In this document: positions 30,740 to 40,817 of the stretch, in pieces | How the letters are laid out: each line of letters opens with the position of its first letter | Position numbering within the stretch: the first letter of the stretch is position 1 | Assembly (NCBI GenBank): GCA_003116975.1 | Contig: BGKB01000096.1 | Span: 62,001-126,000, forward strand | DNA: 64,000 bases | Source of the DNA: Aurantiochytrium sp. KH105 | Lineage: Eukaryota > Sar > Bigyra > Thraustochytrida > Thraustochytriidae | Direction of reading: 5' to 3' | Made by a program: the position numbers and the translations under genes | Notes under the pieces: generated by a model | Databases searched by the model: none | The model's input: only the letters and a program-made list of their open reading frames with translations | Told to the model about the DNA's origin: nothing

Positions 30740-32097
30740 GATTGCACCAGCTTGGGTACGATTCTGCTCCTACGTTTCAATTTTGCTCGCTTCCTTGCTT
30801 CTTTGCTTGCTTTCTTGAAATTTGACTTTTGCCGCCTTGTCTTTCGGTTATTGACTGACTTCGCCTGAGACGGGCTCTTTGCTCGACAACTCAATGATCA
30901 ACGCAACTTGATTCCGTGAGAAGCGGATTAATTTGTGAGCTAGAGTCCAAGGCGCCCGATCTTCTTCATCATCCATGCCTGCGCAGCGTTCGAGTACACG
31001 CAAGCTGGTTGACCTGAAGCCAGACTGGGCGCGTTTGCGCGCGGGTGTGGATTCTCTGGGAACAAAAAGGATTCCTGACAGCAACCGGCGCGGTCTCCGT
31101 TTGAGGCTAGTGCATTGCAAGTGAAGCACGGAACCAGCCCGGATCTGCTCAACCCGCCCGCCCGTTGCCGGCTGCAGGCTGACCAACCTTGTCCGCGTAT
31201 ATCTCGCTAGCAGCGCCCGCCGGTAAGGGCAAGCGGCAGGACGGACCCTCACGGACCCTCACCCCACCGCTACCGGCATTGCCCGCGAGGCTGAACCCTG
31301 AGCAGCGCGTCTCGATCTGTGGCGGCGAGCTTCGCGGCGACCCTGCTCCATTCATCTCATCTCATCTCGATCGCACGCCTTCCTTGCTTGCTTGTTTGCT
31401 AGCTTGCTTGGTGCCGTTCTACCCAGCTTCCCCACAGCTTCACGCGCTGGAGGATGTAAAGTCACGCATGATTGGCTTGACGGAGAGCTGGTCCGGTGAA
31501 GCGGCTCCATGCCCATCGGCTCGCTTCTTCCAGCGAGGGCCGGACCGGTCACTGGTGATCAGGCCAGTGAGACCAGCACGGACGCGCCAGAGCCGCCACC
31601 TCCGCGCCAGTGGCCGCGTACATGGGCCGTCATGCCAAGCCACGCTCAATCGGCCAGGCGGACGGAGGGACGGGCGCGCCGCGAGATGATGCGAGAGTGG
31701 TGGACGCAGCCGAGTACGGGTGGGGTAGTAAGAGCTGTTTGTACTCCGTCGAGGGGAGGAGAGGGGGGGGGGTTGTTGCTGTGGTGGAGGGAGGGGCTTG
31801 TCACGCGTCGCAAACCTGGAGTAATGTGGCAGGCTGCTCCTCACGGCCGCGTTGACGAGGTTCGCGGTCTGGGCGCCCGCGTTAGGACAAGCTCTTTCTC
31901 GGAGGAAGTCGACGACTCGGGTGCGCAGCCAGCATCGACCGTTGAGCATTGATGATGACAGAAAAAATCGTGAAACGTGTTGTTATTGGCCTTCTATTTC
32001 ATGCCCCTGGACTGACGGTATGGGTACAGGTAGGTGGATGACTTGTCGCGCGACCTGCCGGGATGCTGCGAAAGCCGGATAGCTTGCACGCGCTTCT
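30740..32097. other. Spacer between array members 2 and 3
   Basis: Holds a TGATCAACGC half-site at about 30895-30904 (some 155 bp upstream of member 2), a G-run near 31760, and an element copy at 31461-31481. I see no gene. Confidence 0.5.
31461..31481. promoter_or_regulatory. Candidate shared palindromic element, copy B
   Basis: Shares the 13-base core TCACGCATGATTG exactly with the copy at 28206-28218. It lies in the spacer upstream of member 2. The role is inferred. Confidence 0.22.
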
Positions 32098-33459
32098 TCA
32101 TGCTCGCGCGTCCTGGAGCTGCATCATAAATCCAGCGAAGAGCAGCGCCACGGCACTCACGGAAACTCCTCCGGCAGCTGCGCGAGTCGCAGAAGATGGC
32201 ACGAGGTCGTCCGAGTCAGTAATGTTTGTCTGCTCAGAATCGGGCGTGGGCTGAGACGTGGATTCGAGCTCGGGCGTCGGGGCAGACGTCCGCGCATCTT
32301 CGTCTGCTGAGATATCGCGCGTGGTCTCAGGCGTGGGCTCTGGCGTGGGCTTGGACGTAGGCGTGGCGGATGTAGGCTTGGGCGTGGGTGTGGGTGTGGG
32401 CTTTGGCGTAGAGTGCGAGACTTCGTCAGTGCAGGCACTCTCCTCTTTGAGGGCGACGCAGCGCGTGACCTTGTGATTAGAGGTTGTCTTTACATTGACG
32501 GGCACGTCAAAGTGCATTTCGCACATGCCCTTGTCAACGCTCTCGCCATAAAACTCGTAGGCCTTGCAGTACTTGAAGCTGCGGCACTTCTCGTAACATT
32601 CTTCCTCGCTAATGTCCTCACGGTTCGAACTGTCGCCCGAGTAGTCTTTCTTGCGTTGATCGGTAGGCTTAGCGAAGCGGCAAAAGCCGTTGCCCAGGAG
32701 ATGCGGGCACGACACGGAACTCTCTCGCTCGGGGACCTCATACATACAAACAGGGTAAGAACTGGTGTATTCGTCCGCCTGATGAAGACCTTGCGCCATG
32801 AGCGTGACTTTGAGAGATTGCGTCATGATGAGCTCCGAGTTTTCCGTGCACCCATATGAAGACCCATAAGACCCATAAGAGTCGCGATTCGAACTGTAAG
32901 TGGGAGTGTAGTAGTCGTTTTCCCCGGAATAGTGCCAATTACTGCGGCCGCTGATGCGAGCATACGTATCTACGGTGGCGTAATTGCCCTCGTCTTCAGT
33001 AAAGTAGTGATCTGAACCTGGTGAGCAGTCGATCTCAAATTTATTGACGCCGAGCATACTTTTGAGTTTCTTTGGCTTCCTTCTGATATCTGGATCAGCA
33101 GCCTCGAGCTTATCAACAGGCCCATCTTTGTAGTTCTCGAAGGGAGCCCACCCGATGAAGGCCCATTTCAGGTCTTCGCCTTTAAGGACCTTTTTCAGCG
33201 CCGTCACCTGGGCATTATTCGTAATTGTTGCGGCTTTGACCTGGCGACCATGCTTGAACTTTTCCTCGCAAAAGGTCTTATCCTGTCTGAACTGATTAGC
33301 ATAGCTCTTCTTCTTGTTGCGGTTGCCCAAGCCAAGGCACCATCCGTCGTGAAAGTAGAACCCTTCAACACAGCGCGAGCTGGTCGAGCTTGCCTCGATA
33401 TGAGCCGTGGTCAACAATACCATGCCCACAATCAGCAAGAGAATATGCGTCTGCATCAT
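32098..33459 (-). CDS. CTLD-PAN protein with predicted GPI-type tail, array member 3
   Basis: A 453-residue paralogue that stops after the PAN domain and a Pro/Thr/Glu-rich linker. It has no TIL or CUB part. Signal peptide about 1-23; CTLD opens CVEGFYFHDGWC; PAN has EECYEKCRSFKYCKAYEFYG. The last 25 residues (SSATRAAAGG then VSVSAVALLFAGFMM and a short tail) fit a GPI-attachment signal; a single transmembrane segment is the alternative. It would be the cell-surface-anchored member of an otherwise secreted family. The tyrosine-rich loop is present but shorter. Two ATGs (33459, 33456) open the gene. Confidence 0.82.
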   Translation of the reverse strand: MMQTHILLLIVGMVLLTTAHIEASSTSSRCVEGFYFHDGWCLGLGNRNKKKSYANQFRQDKTFCEEKFKHGRQVKAATITNNAQVTALKKVLKGEDLKWAFIGWAPFENYKDGPVDKLEAADPDIRRKPKKLKSMLGVNKFEIDCSPGSDHYFTEDEGNYATVDTYARISGRSNWHYSGENDYYTPTYSSNRDSYGSYGSSYGCTENSELIMTQSLKVTLMAQGLHQADEYTSSYPVCMYEVPERESSVSCPHLLGNGFCRFAKPTDQRKKDYSGDSSNREDISEEECYEKCRSFKYCKAYEFYGESVDKGMCEMHFDVPVNVKTTSNHKVTRCVALKEESACTDEVSHSTPKPTPTPTPKPTSATPTSKPTPEPTPETTRDISADEDARTSAPTPELESTSQPTPDSEQTNITDSDDLVPSSATRAAAGGVSVSAVALLFAGFMMQLQDARA

Positions 33460-33952
33460 AGACGATGGCTTCTTGCCTCGGCGTTGCGATCGGCTGCTTG
33501 TGTACCTGTCTCCTTGCCTGTCTCTGCCTGTCTGCTGGCGGATTTCTTATGTGCAAAGTTGTGGATTTGCTTGTGGCCTTTCACTCGTCGCATACAGCTG
33601 CAGGCCAGCACCGCACCGCGAATGTATTGTCATTGGCAGTGTGGCCGCTCGTCAACGCGGACCACACAATAGCCAGCCACGCATCCAGCCACTCATCCAG
33701 CACGACAACCCGTGAGCCACTAGCGTAGACCACAGTGACACTTTGGGGCAAGGCTTTTACTTCCGGGACGCGTGAGCCGCTCCGGCCGGACTGGCGGCTG
33801 CGTGAGACGGTGCAAGGGGTTGAGAGCTGCGTCCCGCCCCCGCGAATGAGGCTAATCATGGCGGCTTGAAGCGTTCGGGACGGCTGCAATCCACCACCAC
33901 TTCAAACTCTCAATCGCCTCTTTTCGCCTGCATCCTCTTCCGGGATCATGCC

Positions 33953-33972
33953 GCCTCGCCTCGCCTCGCCTC
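33953..33972. repeat. Pentanucleotide repeat (GCCTC)x4
   Basis: Four perfect GCCTC units, followed by one imperfect unit (GTCTC). Confidence 0.85.
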
Positions 33973-34279
33973 GTCTCCCACAGCTCCCGCCCGAGTTCTT
34001 GCGAATCCCACGCACGTCCCGCGGTCAACGCGGCGGGAGAAACAAGTACGTACTACGTACAGCCACGTACAGGCTGGGCTGATGTTGGCCACTGCCAGCG
34101 ACGGCGCAGAAGAGGCCTGGTCCAGCGGTAGCAGCAGCGAGCGGCGTTTCTTGCTGCAGCTGCGCACTGCACGCGTCCGCGGCCCGAGCTTTGCTGACGA
34201 TTGCGACTGCGCAAGAGTGTGAGATGAGCAAGTGCAGGCATGGGAGACGAGGCAGCGTTTCTCGGGTTGGAAGTAACCT

Positions 34280-34300
34280 GGTCAACGCATAGAGTTGATC
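34280..34300. promoter_or_regulatory. Candidate shared palindromic element, copy C
   Basis: GGTCAAC and GTTGATC half-sites in inverted orientation with a 7-base spacer. Its first 11 bases are identical to those of the copy at 42755-42774. It lies about 820 bp upstream of member 3. The role is inferred. Confidence 0.28.
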
Positions 34301-34663
34301 CAGAGTGACCGTGGATCGACTGCGTGTGGCTCTGGACGGGGAGTGAGCAGCCCGGGCGCAGCGAATAGTAGTAGGAGAAGCATGCGGGGGAGGGGGACAT
34401 CGAGATTGGCTGGCGTACGGGACGGCTACAAAGATTGCCTTCCGCGTTGGATGGTTGCAAGCAAAGTAGTGATGAGATTTGTCATGACGATTTCTACACA
34501 AAAGATAGGCGTGTTCAACCATAAGCGCTTGCGCTGCCTCTAGCACCAGCACCAGGACCAGCAAAATCGCGCCCGCTTCATGACGACGCAGACACTGTTA
34601 GCTATCTGCAAACGATTGTACAAGCCGCAAGTTGGTCCTACCTAACTAGACGTTTTCTCCCGC

Positions 34664-36268
34664 TCATTCAAAGCAACGACGCGGAGACTCAAACGGTGCT
34701 CCTTGCCGCCAAATGATCTCCTGGCGGCAGTGATCCCAGCCAAGATTCATACGACGCGCATAGGCCCAGCGACAGCGCCGACATTCGGAGTGCGTGCGGG
34801 TAAAGGCAAAAGTGCGCTCAAAGCGCTCAGAGAATGGCTTGAAGCGCCATGCATGGTACTCCATGTATGCAGTGCGATTCTTTGTGAGATAAAGAAGGTG
34901 TTCCCCGAGTTCCTCAAAGGAGGCAAAGTCAGCGGCGCTGACGACCGAATGCTCTGGTACATACAAGTTCACGTTGGGAGCGCCAAGGTAAACTGGCAGA
35001 GAGCCCGAGCTAAGCGCTCCCCAAACCTTTTCGGTAATGTAGTCATCCGAGTTTTCATTCTCCGCAGACAAGTGAAAGAGGTACTTGCGCATCATGCCTG
35101 ACTTGTCAGATCTTTTGATATCAGCGGGCCAGGGTGCATTGTTCAGACACGAGCTCACACTGTCGACCTGAATGTATTTTTGAAGCGTTCTGACGAGACC
35201 TTCGCGATTGTTGAGGCTCCGACAATTCCTTGCGGCAAAGGAAATACCCGGGATGACCTCCGTAAAATTAATAGGAGTAGTTTTGATGTCGTATTCAGCT
35301 TCGGAATAATAAGGCATTGGGATGTCGCTTAGATAGGAGGTCGTGGACAGACCATCATGAGTGCCTTTATCCCTCGATCGAGGGTAGTGTTTAGGTCCCT
35401 CCATTGTTGACATAAACGTGGTCCGAACATCCCGCTCATCATATACTGAAAAAGTGCCTACCAGGGGCCCGCCTCCTTTGATGATACACGGGACGTCACA
35501 TTTGGCCACTCTTCCAGTGCTGCTTTGCGCGGCTCTGAAGTATCGCTCTTGGGCGACGCGTTGTAATGAGTCGCTGTCTTCAATATCGATAAATTCTGGG
35601 GAAGTGGTATCTGCAGCCGTAGAATCATCGCCGTCATTTTGAACAGTAGCAGAACCAGCATTGACAGAAGCAGCAGCATCAATAGCAGAGACAGACTCTT
35701 TTGTAGGTGGCGATTGTTGGCTTTGCGCGTCGATATCGCTATTTTGATTGCGATGGGTAGAGATGTCCCGAGACTTGACAGGAGTGCTATCAGACTTTAC
35801 AGAGACCGCATCCTCTTGTCGAACGGGGTGAATATGCTGCGTATCATGCTCACTGATGTCGACAGATGCGCGAAGAGGAGTACCCCCTTCTATTGGTGAA
35901 AGCGTAACTTGTGCGCCGCGTGCGTCGCGCAAGTTTTCGTTTTCTGCTTGCAAATTGATCGCGCTCGCGCAGGCATGCATGACGTAGAGGACAACGCTGA
36001 GGCTTACGAGCACCATCCCGGCGCTCCTCCACTGCCCGCGCTGCAGCTTGGCCTTGACTGCGGCCCTGAACGCGCTCGTCCGTAGGCCCTTCCGCTGCAC
36101 GTCATCCTCCTCGCGGCCGAGGAGCGGCGCGTTTCCTCGCGTGCGCATCCTCCGCCGCCCGCGCGCTCGCGCGTGCGTGCTTGCTTGCGCCCGCCCGCGC
36201 GCGGCTGCTGCTCCGCCCGCGGCCCTGCCTCCCGGGCCCGCGTCTCCGTTTCGAGTCTGCTCGATCAT
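34664..36268 (-). CDS. Alpha-1,3-fucosyltransferase-like type II membrane protein (GT10)
   Basis: A 534-residue protein. It has a short basic cytoplasmic N-terminus, one membrane segment at about 83-104 and a Ser/Thr-rich stem, the layout of a Golgi type II glycosyltransferase. The GT10 signature lies at about 399-429: AENENSDDYITEKVWGALSS then PVYLGAPN, the GDP-fucose site. Conserved Cys residues follow near the end. GT10 enzymes add fucose to GlcNAc in N-glycans or other glycans. It is embedded on the same strand between members 3 and 4 of the secreted array, so it may modify these or similar surface glycoproteins (inference from position only). ATG 36268. The first 80 residues are low-complexity and the true start could be the ATG at residue 41. 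Confidence 0.85.
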   Translation of the reverse strand: MIEQTRNGDAGPGGRAAGGAAAARGRAQASTHARARGRRRMRTRGNAPLLGREEDDVQRKGLRTSAFRAAVKAKLQRGQWRSAGMVLVSLSVVLYVMHACASAINLQAENENLRDARGAQVTLSPIEGGTPLRASVDISEHDTQHIHPVRQEDAVSVKSDSTPVKSRDISTHRNQNSDIDAQSQQSPPTKESVSAIDAAASVNAGSATVQNDGDDSTAADTTSPEFIDIEDSDSLQRVAQERYFRAAQSSTGRVAKCDVPCIIKGGGPLVGTFSVYDERDVRTTFMSTMEGPKHYPRSRDKGTHDGLSTTSYLSDIPMPYYSEAEYDIKTTPINFTEVIPGISFAARNCRSLNNREGLVRTLQKYIQVDSVSSCLNNAPWPADIKRSDKSGMMRKYLFHLSAENENSDDYITEKVWGALSSGSLPVYLGAPNVNLYVPEHSVVSAADFASFEELGEHLLYLTKNRTAYMEYHAWRFKPFSERFERTFAFTRTHSECRRCRWAYARRMNLGWDHCRQEIIWRQGAPFESPRRCFE

Positions 36269-37318
36269 CGCGCGCCCGCGACACCTGTCCTGCGCAACGC
36301 ATTTTGCCGCGGCGGGCGGCCTATCTACCTCCTACTGAACTGCTAGTAGGTCTTGTCTTGTGAGCTGCAGCTGCGTTATCCATCCCAACCACGTTCATGG
36401 GGCGCGTCCTCCGCTGGCCATGCCTGCAGCCGGCTGGCTGGCTCGGAAAATCGGCCGGCCGAGCGAGGCTGCCTTCGCGCACAGCCCCGCGAGCCGCCGT
36501 CGCGTCCGAGGCTCCGAGGCTCGCGGCCGAGGCCGGCTCGACCCAATCATTCCCACCTCCTGGCTGCCCCTGACTGCTGCCGCCAATGTTCGTTTTGCTC
36601 GCGGTCTCTTCCAATTTCATCGCGCACCCTTGTTTTTACGACCGTAATGAGCGCAAAAAGGTGCACACTCCTCGATACAAGGGACCGGTCTTGTGGGAGC
36701 AAGGTAGGCTTCACGCTGGGTGCGGATGCTACAAGACGCGGATACGGCCTGGATGGGATGGGAGGTGCGATGTCATGAGAAGCGTGTGAGCATGCATGAG
36801 AAGGAGGAGCTGATTGGGATCGTTGATTCCCTGGATAGTGGGCGAGCGGGGGGTCAGTGGAGTGGAGGGCTTTCCGTTTGAGGTGGAGAGATAGATAGAT
36901 AGATAGATAGATAGAGAGAGAGAGTTCGCGCGCGCGCGAGAGGGAGACGAGGACGACTTTTGACCGTGTTCCTGAGAGGTACAAGACAATGACCCCGACT
37001 TGATTCAAGATGTCGGTCGACGGATGAGATGAGAATCTTTCGCTTCGAAGATAATTCTTAAAAAGATTCTCTTCTCCGGGCGATTGAGCCTGAACTTCGA
37101 TCGTGCTTCCTTCCCATGCATGTACACGTCTCTCAGAAAATTGAGCTTCCGATTTCTGAAAGATGCGACATCAACCTTTAAAAATCATCTGACAGTGTAA
37201 CAAGCGTGAGGATGCTGGCGAGCAAAAGACCCTTGCGTAGACGAAAAAATCGAATCGCTCTTACATCTTCAAGTTGAAGGGAATAGATGAAGACGCGAAA
37301 ATAATTGCAAGAAGTAGA
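36269..37318. other. Spacer between fucosyltransferase and array member 4
   Basis: A GC-rich leader of the fucosyltransferase (about 36269-36600), then a GATA/GA/CG microsatellite cluster, then AT-richer 3' flank of member 4. I see no gene. Confidence 0.5.
36890..36938. repeat. Compound microsatellite (GATA)n-(GA)n-(CG)n
   Basis: About six GATA units run into a GA tract and then an alternating CG tract. Confidence 0.85.
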
Positions 37319-39169
37319 CTAAACGTACATGGCCCAAAAGTCGAAGCCAGTCTGAACCTTTTTCTTGTCCGAGTAAAAGTGAACAACCATCTGCTGCGCC
37401 TCGGCGTCGAGCGTCGTCCGCCGCTTCACCTTGCCATCAAAGGTTTCGCGCAGCTCGGTGTCAACATCGCCACTGCTAAGCGCATCAAAGGTGGCCTCCG
37501 AAGGCGATAGAACATCCCATACCTCGAGCACATCCTTTTTGGCTTGAGACTTGCCGCCGCCTTCGACTTGCAGAATAACTTTCTTGCCCGCGGGGGCGCG
37601 AATGATCCAGCACAAGTCAGCGTTGTTCTCGTACTTTTTCGCCACATTCGTCTCGAGCTTGGTCCACGAGCCGATTGTCGTGAGGTCAACGACTACATTG
37701 TCGTCGTCTTCCTGACACTTGTCGGTCCACGCAGCAATGGCGGGCGGGCATTCCTTTCCTTTCTTGACACACTTGCGCGATGCCGTGTCCTTGATCAGGC
37801 CTTCGGGACAACGACAATAGGTCTCAATGAAAGTGGCTTCGGCATCGTAGCTGTACGAGGACTTTGGGTCCGGGAGATCGATGCAGACGCGGTCAGCCTT
37901 CTTAGAGCATTTGCCGTTGAGCTTGCGATCTCCGCACTTCTTCTCGCACTCGGGCTTGAAGCACTGTGCCAGGATCATGTTGTTCGGGCACGACGGATAT
38001 TCGTCAACGTTATCAGGAATGGTGGCGAGTGTGGGGCTCGGGGTTGGCTTCGTCGGCCGAGAAGTTGGAAAGGGTGTGGGGCTTCGAGTGGGCTCCGGCG
38101 TGGGCGCCGGCGTGGCAAAGGTTACCTCATCCGAGCAGTCCTGGTCGTCAACGAGAACAGCGCAGTGTGTGAGCTTATGACTCGAGGTCGTCTTGATGCG
38201 AACAGGCGTATCAAAGTGCATTTCGCACGTGCCCTTTTCTCTATTCTTGCCGTAAAACTCGTAGGCCTTGCAGTAGGCAAAACTGACGCACTTCTTGTAG
38301 CACTCTTCCTCACTAATGTTCTCGCGGTCCGAACTGTCGCCATCGTAATCTGTCTCACGAAGATCCGTGGGCTTGGCAAAGAGACAGTAGCCGTTGCCCA
38401 AGAGCTGCGGGCAGGTCTTGGATTCCTTTCTCTCGGGGACCTCATACATGCATACCGGAAAGGACTTGGCGTAGCGGTTCGTCGACCACGAATTTGTGGA
38501 GACAGTGACATCGCCCGACCGTGTCATGATGAGCTTAGACTTACTGTTGCATCCAGCAGAGTACTCATCAGAGTACTCATTATCATAGGCGTATGGATCT
38601 GACGTGTAGCTGTTGTACTTGCTACCCTTGGACGAATAGGATCCATAATTGTTGGAGTAGAACTCCTCCGCGTACTTGTCGCCCCCCGAGTAATCGGATT
38701 CAGAGTAATATTCTGTCCTTCCCGAGCAGCTGCTGACGTCAATGTCGACACCAAGCATGTTCTTGAGCGCCTTGGGCGTCTTCTTCATGTCAAGTCTGGG
38801 TGCCTCGAGCTTCTTGATCGAGCCGCCGCGATAGTCTTGGGGAGGCGCCCAGCCAAGAAAAGCCCAAGGGAGGTCCTCTCCATCAAGAATTTTTTGGAGC
38901 GCTTCGAGTTGGCCTTCGTTGGTAATAGTGGCCGGTTGAATGTCGCGACCATGGGCAAACCTCATCTGGCAAAAACTATGATCTTCATCAAGAAACTGGT
39001 GACGCCAGCGCTTCTTCTTGTCTCGGTTCCCAAGGCCAAGACACCATCCATCGTGAAAGTAAAAGCCTTCGACGCAGCGAGAGCTCGTGGAGCTGGCCTC
39101 AACACCAACGCAGATAGCCAGCAAAAGGCCTGCGACGAGTAAGCAAAGGCGATCCATTGCGAGCGACAT
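37319..39169 (-). CDS. Secreted CTLD-PAN-TIL-CUB protein, array member 4
   Basis: A 616-residue protein with the full domain order: signal peptide (about 1-26), CTLD with a Tyr/Ser/Gly-rich loop, PAN (EECYKKCVSFAYCKAYEFYG), Pro-Thr-Ser linker, TIL-like module (CPNNMILAQCFKPECEKKC) and CUB-like domain. The C-terminal half is nearly identical to member 5, while the lectin loop and linker differ clearly. This marks a recent duplication or local gene conversion. Start: ATG 39169; ATG 39157, matching the start of member 5, is equally plausible. It is predicted soluble and extracellular. Confidence 0.86.
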   Translation of the reverse strand: MSLAMDRLCLLVAGLLLAICVGVEASSTSSRCVEGFYFHDGWCLGLGNRDKKKRWRHQFLDEDHSFCQMRFAHGRDIQPATITNEGQLEALQKILDGEDLPWAFLGWAPPQDYRGGSIKKLEAPRLDMKKTPKALKNMLGVDIDVSSCSGRTEYYSESDYSGGDKYAEEFYSNNYGSYSSKGSKYNSYTSDPYAYDNEYSDEYSAGCNSKSKLIMTRSGDVTVSTNSWSTNRYAKSFPVCMYEVPERKESKTCPQLLGNGYCLFAKPTDLRETDYDGDSSDRENISEEECYKKCVSFAYCKAYEFYGKNREKGTCEMHFDTPVRIKTTSSHKLTHCAVLVDDQDCSDEVTFATPAPTPEPTRSPTPFPTSRPTKPTPSPTLATIPDNVDEYPSCPNNMILAQCFKPECEKKCGDRKLNGKCSKKADRVCIDLPDPKSSYSYDAEATFIETYCRCPEGLIKDTASRKCVKKGKECPPAIAAWTDKCQEDDDNVVVDLTTIGSWTKLETNVAKKYENNADLCWIIRAPAGKKVILQVEGGGKSQAKKDVLEVWDVLSPSEATFDALSSGDVDTELRETFDGKVKRRTTLDAEAQQMVVHFYSDKKKVQTGFDFWAMYV

Positions 39170-40817
39170 GGTTGCGTGTTCGAAGTAAGCTGAGCTGAGA
39201 GACTAGCTTGAGGATTTGCTTGGTGGTCAAGACGTTGGCTTGCTCTCTTTCCCGCGCGCTATTGGATCCTGATCAACGCATGCATGATCTGCGAGGTGTT
39301 AGTAAGGTCTGATTCAGGCGCGATTCATCATTTCTTGAAGTTGGGGAGGGGGAAGGTTCAGCAACATTTCCGCCTTGATCAGGAGGGCAAAACTTTGCTA
39401 CATCGCACCTCGAAGCAACCGATTTTGTGGAACTTGTCCCCAGCTTCAAAATGGATGGTGGTCTACAATGCATATCGCTGGTGAGCCTGGTGGCTCGTGC
39501 TGCCTTTCGCGGATCGACAGGAGCTGGCGAGGAGGAAGAGATCGACCACGAAGTAAGGGCTGCTGCCAAGCCATGGGGAACTTCCCTTCGGCAAAGGTTG
39601 GCGCTGGTGCTGGTGCTGCTGCTGGTGCTGCTTCGTCAAGATTGATTGGCGAGACGAGATCCGTGCCGGTCAAAAGGAGAAAGAAAGAAAGACCATCCGA
39701 GGGGTTGCTGGTAGCTTTTCTGGCTTTTTCGTGAAAGGCACTGTCACTGCCCGTGCCGAGTTTGTGAACGAAGCAGTGAGCAAACGCCTTGTGCATGTAT
39801 GTGCAAGGTCCGTGATTGGACTTCGGTCAATCTGGTAGCCCTGGAGGTGGCCCTGGAAGCGGCTCGCTGCGGCCTTGATCACTGCCATCAGTCTGCCATG
39901 CCCAGTGAAAAGAGTCGTAGAACAGCAAAAGAGGATGTTGTTGCGTTGATGATGGGCTAGATCCAGGCCCGCAGAGAGATGTTTACAAACGTGTATACGT
40001 GTACTCAATTCACCTGATTAGTGCAATAACCAAAGGGTTCCTTTCAGTCCAACTGAGTAATGTAAGATCGCCGGGCTCTGCTCTGCGCGTGCACTAGGTC
40101 CGAAGACTGACCTCCTCATGCATGCAGTGGGCCTGGAGCGGCATTGACAGAGTTGGTCAGCCATGCCCAATGGCTCTTTTGATCTTATGGCAGCCAAACT
40201 TGCAAACTTCCAAAAGTCGAGGCTTACTCCGGTCGCCTGCGCCACCAACGCGGCGCGTGCTCGGTAGGGAGAAATAAACGACAATGGGGACGCCAAAGCA
40301 TCTGCAGCTGCTGCCAACCACTGCCGCCAGGTCAGTCCGTAGACCAGGCTATGATCGGCCCATAAAGTACGCACGAACTTACGAACACGGATTTGGCTTG
40401 CGTCTGGCACGGAGAGGAGGCAGGGCGTCCAGATCCAGCGAGTGAGCGCGACCTGTCATACTTTCTCTATGAGTTGATTGGATTGGGGAGAGGGATTTTC
40501 TTGCACGTGATGGAAGCATGGTTAGAAGGCAAGTAGGATGTCCTATTTATGCCAACCCCCCGTGCCGGATGTTGGTTGGGCATAGGTAGAGCCTAGTGCG
40601 CACACGACGCAATGTGAATATCGAGGGACAAGAATGACGCCACGCCAATGGGCGAGATGACGGCAACCTCTCGCCCATAAGGAGCCTCATCTAGCCTTTC
40701 CGGCGACGCAGAGCTCTCTCACTCACCCGCCAGCCGCAACATCACATTTGTAGAAAGTTGCGCAGTGGGATGTTACTTTTTATTCCTTTTCAACATGAGG
40801 CAACTTGGCCAACTCGT
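39170..40817. other. Spacer between array members 4 and 5
   Basis: Holds the presumed promoter of member 4 with an element copy about 100 bp upstream of its ATG, and a GCTGGT-type repeat near 39600-39635. I see no gene. Confidence 0.5.
39271..39290. promoter_or_regulatory. Candidate shared palindromic element, copy D
   Basis: GATCAACGCATGCATGATCT, an imperfect palindrome about 100 bp upstream of the member 4 ATG. It differs from the copy upstream of member 5 at two of 20 positions. A transcription-factor site is inferred from the shared position and symmetry. Confidence 0.35.

Larger units (their letters stand above)
33460..34663. other. Spacer between array member 3 and the fucosyltransferase
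   Basis: Holds a (GCCTC)4 array, a GTCAACGCGG half-site near 33651 and an element copy at 34280-34300. I see no gene. Confidence 0.5.
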
